A stretch of 64,000 nucleotides of DNA from Maniola hyperantus (taxonomy: Eukaryota > Arthropoda > Insecta > Lepidoptera > Nymphalidae): contig NC_048552.1 in the NCBI RefSeq assembly GCF_902806685.2, positions 8,893,662 to 8,957,661 on the forward strand. The letters are read 5' to 3'. Position 1 is the first letter of the stretch, and every line of letters begins with the position of its first letter. This document shows, piece after piece, positions 12,201 to 21,200 of this stretch. A program made the translations under genes and the position numbers. Below the pieces are notes generated by a model. It did no database searches. It saw only the letters and a list, made by a program, of their open reading frames with translations, and was not told the origin of the DNA.

Positions 12201-15200
12201 GCGTGTTTGCTAGTTGATGTCTTCGTTCGCTAACTGATCAATCAAAAAGTGTACAATGGTACCCAACAGGGGTGTTACGGATGTCGCATCCGCAAATGCG
12301 GAACGTTCGCATTAATTCATACATCCGCATCCGCGAATGTGAACTTCTAATAATCCGCATCTGCATCCGCGGATGTCAATATATTGGCATAGAGTTATTT
12401 GGATTTTAATTAAACCCGGCGGCAGTGTGGTCGGGTGTAGCATACCCCACCAATTCTTTTTACTGGCGTATTTTTTTTAAATTATAAGTTAGCTTATTAT
12501 GAGTAGCTGGAGCTGAGGTAATACGGAGGGGCACAGTGGCGTGGTCAAAGTGTTGCATCAGCCGGCGTTCGAGATACACACGAGTATACGTGCGTGGGGC
12601 AAGTGATTTGTATAGTGAAAAAGGATATGGAAGACTCTTATGGAAGACTGTTTTGATTTGTAACCAAACATTAGTGTGTTAACTTTGGTAATGAAAACTA
12701 TTGAAATATATAAATATGACTGAGTTTTTCATTTAAATATAAGTATAGGGATTGTGTTTTAATAAATAAAATTAAAATTTCAATTAAATTTGATTATTAT
12801 AATCATATACAGGCAGTTTAATTTACTGGCATTTCATACCCCGCCACATACTCGATGAAATATTTTGTCACCACACTCCCGCCGGGTTAATTATAATATA
12901 TTCTTATGACAAATTATAACAAAACAAAGAAGATTGTAAAAAAGCAATACTATAATAACAAGGAGTAGATAATTTCCGCAACAGTAGTTATTTCATGTTT
13001 TAAACAAGCTTTATATACCTATACAATACGATTTTTTTAATAGATAAGCGAGAGTCATTTTATATATTGATAATAACTAATCATATCAAAAATTCAAGTA
13101 CCTACGTATAATCACGGTTAGCCAAAATTTAATTTGGCTGATTTTAGTATGTATAGTGTATACAGTTGCAATAATGTTATCTACATTTACATCACGCATG
13201 TCTGTTCACTTAGGTATGAAACATAATAAAATGCGATAACTATCAGAAAGCCTTTATCGTATTGTCATCTCCTAATAATCTTATTGGTTTATTCTTTTGC
13301 ACTGCTCCGAATCAGTGGAAACGCATCCTTATACTAATTGATCTATCAACGCACAGCTCAAACTACTGGATGGATCAGGCTGAAATTTTGCATGCAGATA
13401 GCTATTATGACGTAGGCATCCACTAAGAAAGGATTTTTGAAAATTCAACCCCTTGAAATAGGGGTTGAAATAGGGGTTTGAAATCTGTGTAGTCCACGCG
13501 GACGAAGTCGCGGGCATAAGCTAGTATTAAATAAGTTAGAGATCGATTGCTGACTTATAATATTAAAGAGGTGACATCTGCGTCGCGATGCAGAGCCTTA
13601 AAAATCAATGCAGCATGCGCATTGAGAAAAGACGATGAAAGTTCCACTTTAAAACTTAAATCAGTTTGCACTTGTGTGTCGCAAAGCGTCAATAGATATT
13701 ATACCAAATTCTTCTCCATTTTATTTTGTTCCATATTAAATCCAATGAGTGATATTTATTTCAATAAATCTTTAAAAAATTATACCACTGGCTGATCTTG
13801 GCAGTGATAATTCACTGACTATCTCGTGATTGCAGATGATATTTTGTCAAGAACAAAAGCCATCGTTAAATATATTATAGTAACAGACTAGCTTATGCCC
13901 GCGACTTCGTCCGCGTGGACTACACAATTTTGAACCCCTATTTTACCATTTTAGAGGTTGAATTTTCAAAAATCCTTTCTTAGCGGAAGTCTACGTCATA
14001 ATAGCTATCTGCATGCCAAATTTCAGCCCGATCCGTCCAGTTGTTTGAGCTGTGCGTTGATAGATCAGTCAGTCACCTTTTCGTTTTATATATTTAGAAG
14101 AAGAAGATAAGAAAAAGTGCGAATTTTGTGAGTTTTTGTATATGCAGTATTCGAAAAGTTATTTCACCATTTGAAAGGTACATTATTCCAGATAGACAAA
14201 CGCTATAATATAATATTACTGTGCATTATAATTATGCTCAATTCAGGCAATGTCGGGGCGCGCCGCGAGTATGAGATAAAATGTTACAGTGAAAAGTTCT
14301 TTTAGTAGTAAATCACTACCCTAATTATAAATACGAAAGTGCGTTTCTTTGTTGGTTTGTCCTTCAATCACGTCGCAACAGAGCAACGAATCGACGTCAT
14401 TTTTTGCTAAAGACCTGGAGAGTGATATAGGCTACTTTTTATCCTGGAAAATCAAACAGTTCCCATGGGATTTTTAAAACCTAAATCCATGCGGACGAAG
14501 TCGCGGGCATCAGCTAGTGTATGAATAAATAAAACTGACAACGCGATTGTTATTAACTCAAGTCACGTCCTTTAACGCCGTTCAAACTAGGTATGGGTAA
14601 TTATCTACTTAACAGTCATTAGTGCAAAGCCAGGAGGTAGTTTAAGAATCCATATCAGTTTATAGTATAAGTAGTAGTATACTAAAGAGCCTTGATAGCC
14701 TAGTGGTTAGGACGTCCGCCTCCTATTCGGGAGTTCGGTTTTCGATCCCGGACCTTTAACTTTTAAGAGTTATGTGCGTTTTAAGAAATTAAATATCACT
14801 CGCTTTAACGGTGAAGGAAAATATCGTGAGGAAATTTGCATGCCTGAGAGTGTGCTCTATAATGTTCTCAAAAGCATGTGAAGTCTGCCAATCCGCACTT
14901 GGCCAGAGTGGTGGACTATAGCCAAACCCTTCTCATACTAAGAGGAAACCCGTGCTCTGTAGTGAGCCGGCAATGGGTTGATCATCAAACTAATCTACTT
15001 GTCACGACAGAACCGCTGAACAGACATGACTTGCATCTACGGTTTGCTACTTTTTAGCCCTAAAAATATTTAAGTCCCACGGGAAAACAAAAATAGAATT
15101 AACATAAATTCTATGCGGACGCAATTGTGGGTATTTAGAAGTAAATATAAATAAATAATATTGCACCTCGATCTTACGCCAATTTATTTTAACCCGGTAT

Positions 15201-18200
15201 GGGAGAATCAATAAAATTGTTACCAGAAAACTTGCTGGAAGCGTGCCAGTGCGAGAGTTTATTCATAAAATGGCTTTTCGTCTCATCTCTCGTTGCCGCA
15301 GCCGCAACCGGCAACTTAGCTAATCATTTTATCAAGTTTCAATACATCTAAAGGCATCGAGATAATATGCACTGAAGGAAATATAATACCGCATTAATTC
15401 ACGTGTATCTGTTATTATTCAAGGTCAATTAATCTACTTCCACAAATAAATTAACATAAATTAGAATAAGTATAAAAATTACACGGGAAAGTTATTCATT
15501 TTTCAAAATAATAACCAGATCTTTAACCCCGTTTGGAATACACAATCGTCCGGAATTATGCCTGTTTCCATTAAACAGAAAGAGAGAAGGATATATTTTA
15601 ATTCATTCCGGCTAAAACTGGTCTTTCGAGCCGGATAGTGAATACCAGTTTGCAGTTTGAGTCTCTCTATGTTGATGAGATGCATCATGCAATTAATTGT
15701 AAAGTGTTACAGAACAAGATCTTTGCGATTGGACTATCTTTAGTCACATAACTTGAATACGTTACTTATCATGTTATTGGGGACTAGCGATAGCCCGCAG
15801 ATTCGCAATTCAAATCCTCTTTATTCCCTATCCCGTTGGAATTTCGTAAATTCGGCCTTATTCCATGTCCACATTATAAATGGATACCCTTTAGGTCCAA
15901 TACTTTGGACTGGGTGTTGATGTGTCGAACATTTTAATTTTATATTTAGAATACACTAGTTAGTCTAGTTCCTTACGTTGGCTGTCCTCCTGATAAAGCG
16001 ATGCTTGGTGCCATAGTTGTAGGATCTTGCCTCCGGTGAGAAGTCGTGTGCCTTCAAGGTTCCACGATAGAGCTGTGATCGGCCCGTCTGCTACCAACTT
16101 GCCAGTTTGCACCCAGCGGTATTCCAGGCCCTGTTAAATTTTTTTTTAGAATACTTATTTTATTTTTTAGGTACAACACCTAATATTTTTAAGTACCTAT
16201 TAAATCTGTTAATCCATTTCAAGACTGATTAAAGCGCATCGACTTTTGACGAGCGATTGCAATGGTCAAGACTCAAAGACTAAAAAAACATAATCCTAAA
16301 CATTGGAAGGTGTGGTATAGAATCAGGTGTTACTTTGCGGAAATGCATGATATACAATAAATCAAAAGCTTAATTTTCTATAATTCGCTGAAACAGATCA
16401 AATTGTATGGTGCAACATACATATGGTGCATGTCACATGCCGCATGTTGCACCATACAGATTTGATCTGTTTCAGCGGATTATAGCAAATTAAGCTTTTG
16501 GTTCATTGTATTTGAAGGAGTGATCGTGAAAACAGCAGTTCTGATTTATATTTTATTAAAAAACTGCCACACACCTTCCAAGTTAGCCCGCTTCCATCTT
16601 AGATACATCATCACTTACCAGTAGGTGAAATTGCAGTCAAGGGCTAACTTGTAACGGAATAAAACAATGAGGCCCTGAATGAATCGAGCCTACGAGGCCG
16701 AGTGGAGCGAAGGTCGAAGTTATCAGTGCATACATATGAGGTGTAAATACATACATATGAGGTGTAGGTGATTATCTCGACATTTTTATATCTTTTAGAA
16801 ATTTATAGCTGGATATTGTGGCTAATTCCGTTGTACACAATCTCTAAACTAAACTAAAATGGCACGTCTAAATCTATTGCTATCCCTTTCATAATTTTGC
16901 CTGCAGAAAAGGATAGCACTAGATTTAGACCTGTTAATTTAGTTTAGTTTAGAGATTGTGTACAAGGGAATCAGCCCCATTGTTTAGTTTGTATGAAAAT
17001 TGCGGTAATTGACCGAAAATTGTGTTATGTTGAATGTTACGGCGCTCGTAAAAAGGTGCGACAATGATTTTGTGTGGTTTCCGTAAATTCAATGTTTTCC
17101 TTAGCAATTTAACGATGATGTAACCTAATTAAATGCTAAAATATTTCAGCTTTAATTTATTTGAAGGTTTAGCCTAAAACTTTATTACCACAATGATGTA
17201 GCTAAAACTTTTAAGATATTAATGATGAATTAACTGCTTCAGGACACAGGACAGGCCAGATTTTTGAACAAGCGGCAGCGTAGAGTAAGTACAGTTCTTA
17301 CAAAAAAAGTTATGTACTTATATCAAAATTTATTTAATGTACCTATACCTACTTAAATTTTTTTTAATACTTAATAGACAAATATCTTTATATCTATTTT
17401 AAAATAGCAGACCGTACGAGTATGATGAACGTTACAGTTAAATATATCTTTGAAGTATCGTATAGGTACTCTTATTGGCTTGTAGCTATACATTTCGATT
17501 GTATTTTGCATATTAACGTATAGTAAACCCATCTTTCATTTTAATCTGGTAGTTATACAATCGTGACGTACCTACATAACCATGGAGTGACTACGATTAC
17601 AATGCTTTATTATGAAGAGCAATTTAATATACAATTGTAAGTCATGTGACTGACGAGAGCGTTGAACGAATTGAATACAGCAAACTGTTTCAACTATAGG
17701 TACCTAAGTACTTGATGCCTAACAACTCTACACAAGGTCTTAAATATATGAAATATTTTAACGCCGCAAATATATTATGCGCCACAACGAGGCATCCATC
17801 TGATGAATTTAACCAATTAATTCCCAGGCGAGTTAATTGTTATCTACTGGCGTATGTTCCATGACTGTAGGTATACACTATACACCATATACACTATACA
17901 CCATCATTCAAAATTAGCGTCAGTAAATATACCTTATTATTGTAGGTATCTAGGTAATGCCATAATATCGACTCGTGTTAGTTTTCCGAATTCGTATAGA
18001 CATACCTAATAGGTGCAAATTAAACGACGCGCACAGTTATAAAATGGAATTTATCTCAGTTTTAAAAGTTCACAATAAAATTACAATGCCATGTTAGAGC
18101 CTAGAGGATATATTTAGCGGACAAATAAAAAACACACATTTTTAAATGATTTTTTTGTCGAAATTGTGGTCTGCTATAGCTACCTACTTATTATATACAA

Positions 18201-21200
18201 ACTTATCTAACATTTGCTTAGAAACTGAACATGAGTTTTCGGCTCTGTAAGAGTTCTAGAACTCTCTAAAACTAGACAGAAAAGACCATTGAACATCACT
18301 CCTCCACAGGCAAAAAATACGGCAGAAAATCAAAATGAGCGTACTCCTAACTATGATAATATACAAATAAATAAAAAGAATAAAACGATGTCCTATGGAA
18401 TACGCCAATATATACAAAACAAAAATAAAGATAGCACGACACCAGAAAATCAATAGCAACTAATTCAAATACAAACGCCGAAAAACACTAGCCGCATAGA
18501 AAAACAGAACATTATAAAAAAAAAAAAAAAGTAGAACAAATAAAAATTAAAAAAAAAATCTCCCCCAGAACGGCTTGTCACCGCGGGGGCAGTAGACAAA
18601 AACCCTCCACCAAACAAAAAATTCTATAACGCCACTTTCAATGTTAGATCGTTGGCGACATGGAGTACTCTAGCTAGAGACAGGTGCATAATGCATATGG
18701 GGAGGAATGGAGGAGGCTTAAACCGCCACAGGCGGTCCTTACATATAAATAAAATATATACCTCACAAATAAGTAAAAAGCATGTTTATTATGATTTTAT
18801 TATAAGGAAAATATTATAAATACCTACTACATATGATGACGGAAATAGGATTAAAAAATTAACTAGATTATAAGCAAAATGTTGTTAGAGTAGTGTCATA
18901 GAATTAAGAATTAATGTAAGGAATCTAAATAAAGCTTTTATTATTATATTAAGAGTTCTAGACTGTGTCTTTAGGAATCCACACTTATAATAATATTAAT
19001 ATTTCATATTATAAATGCAAAAGTGTGTCTGTCTGTCTGCTAGCTTTTCGCGGCCAGTTTTTGACGAAATTTGGTACAGACATAGCTTGCATCTCGGGTT
19101 ATACACTACCTTTTATCCCGAAAAATAAAACAGTTCGAAATTTTAAAAACTCTAAACCCACATTGATGAAGGTAGCTTAAAGTCGGAAACGGAAGGTTAC
19201 TTTTCATCCTGGAAAATCAAAGAGTTCCCAATCTCAATTCCTCTCAAAGAATTTGTTAGACATAAAAGCCCCAAAGTGCTAGATTAACGACTCCACAACC
19301 TTTAGGTGGTCCAATGATCTGAATCCATTCACTAAACACAATGTCATGTTCTGTTGAGGTCCTTGCAGGACACATATAATGTCCAGCAGTGAAGTCTTTC
19401 GATTGAATCTACGACGCAAAAATCGCGGCTTTGTCATAAAGCCCAAATCATTTATCTTTCAACCCAATTAAAATACTGTGTAGACGAAAAATATCACGCG
19501 ATCTGAACGTGTAATTGAACAGAAAATATACATTCGATCGTTTAATGTGAAGGTAACGCATGAGCGTGCTTCTGGAATTCGAATTTAACTAATCTAATAA
19601 CGCGGTTGTGTTACAAACGTCGCAATTTTTTGGTAACAGTGTAATGAGGATACCTACTACAATTACTTCATTTCTGGTTATGCAACAATCTAGTTGGTTC
19701 AGCCTGACTGGTTTTCTCAACGATTTTCTATAAATTAGATAACTGTATTTTGGTATCAACCTTGTAAATCTATTTATATGTATAAAAGGAGAAACTGAAT
19801 AACTGACATCAATGTGCAGTTCAAACTGCTGGGTCTAGAAATTTGAGATTTTGCATGTAGACTCCCGTTTTTTTATTCATATACAAGTGAGCCCTTGACT
19901 GCGATCTCGCCTGGTGGTAAGTGATGATGTATTCTAAGATGGAAGCAGGCTAACTTGGAAGGGACATAGCCACCCCTTCTCTCTCTCCACATTTTAATGA
20001 CTGTATGGCGGCATATAACGCCGCCCCTTTTGCTGTTGTCAGTAGAGTGGTTGTGCTCTGTGAACCCAGCGAAAGGGGACTTGGCAGTTTTGACGGTTGT
20101 TAGTGTGTGGTCACGGACGTAAGGATCAAAGGATTATGTTACGATCTACAATAACTACCTCCCTACCCATATTATAAATGCGAAAGTGTGTTTGTTTGTG
20201 GGTCTGTTGGTTTGTTTGTTGGTTTGTCATTCATCATGTCACAACGGAGCATCAAATGGACGTGATTTTTTGCATGGGTGTAGTTAAAGACCTGGAGAGT
20301 GACATAAGCTACTTTTTACCCTAAGGAAAGAGTTCCTACAGTATTTTTAAGAACCTAAATCCACGCGGACGAAGTTGCGGGCATCAGCTATTATTAAATA
20401 TATTTGAATTACTTACATGAGTAGTGGCAGCACTATGGATCAAAGGCGTTGGTTCGAAAATGCACACTTCAGCACCATACGCTGCAGCAATCTTCCCAGT
20501 GTCGGTGCTGCAATCCAGAGAGCTGATGCGGACGTAGCCGTGGATAGCACCAGGAATTATTTGGACTCGCTCAAAATTGGATGCTAGTATAACTATGTTA
20601 CATCCTGCTGCATATGCCTAAAATAATAACATCTTTGTTATATTTAGATATTGCTAGGAGATTAGGACTTAACCAACACAAAGTCAGGTCTGAACTTTAT
20701 GTTGAATGTCAAAGTCATTTAAGTGTAAGTGCATGAGCCACTAAGTTGCCTAGGGAACTAAAAAGTCTCCCCTATGAAAAAAAAAAATTATAAAACTTGG
20801 ACTCAGCACCTTCAAATGCAGGTGAGAAAGAGGTGATCTAATAGAAACTTACAAAATACTAAATAATTATGATGTCCCATATTTTGAAAGCATGTTTCGC
20901 CCATGAAGGGTTTCATACCATCGCACAAGAAATAACACTTTTTTTATGAAGTAGCCACAAATTCATGGTATTTGGATTTTTCACTTTACTTGTGTTCTAA
21001 CACATTGCTAGCTGCAATATTTCATGATTCTAGGTCAACAGGAAGTATCCTATAAGTGTTGATTCCATTGACGGGTCTTGACAGCCGACTATAAAGTGAT
21101 CCTATAAGGTTTCCTTTTTCCCTTTGGGGAGATGGAACCCCTTAAAACTAACACTTTTTTGCATAAAAATGTCCATTTGATATAAGATTTCTGACATTTT

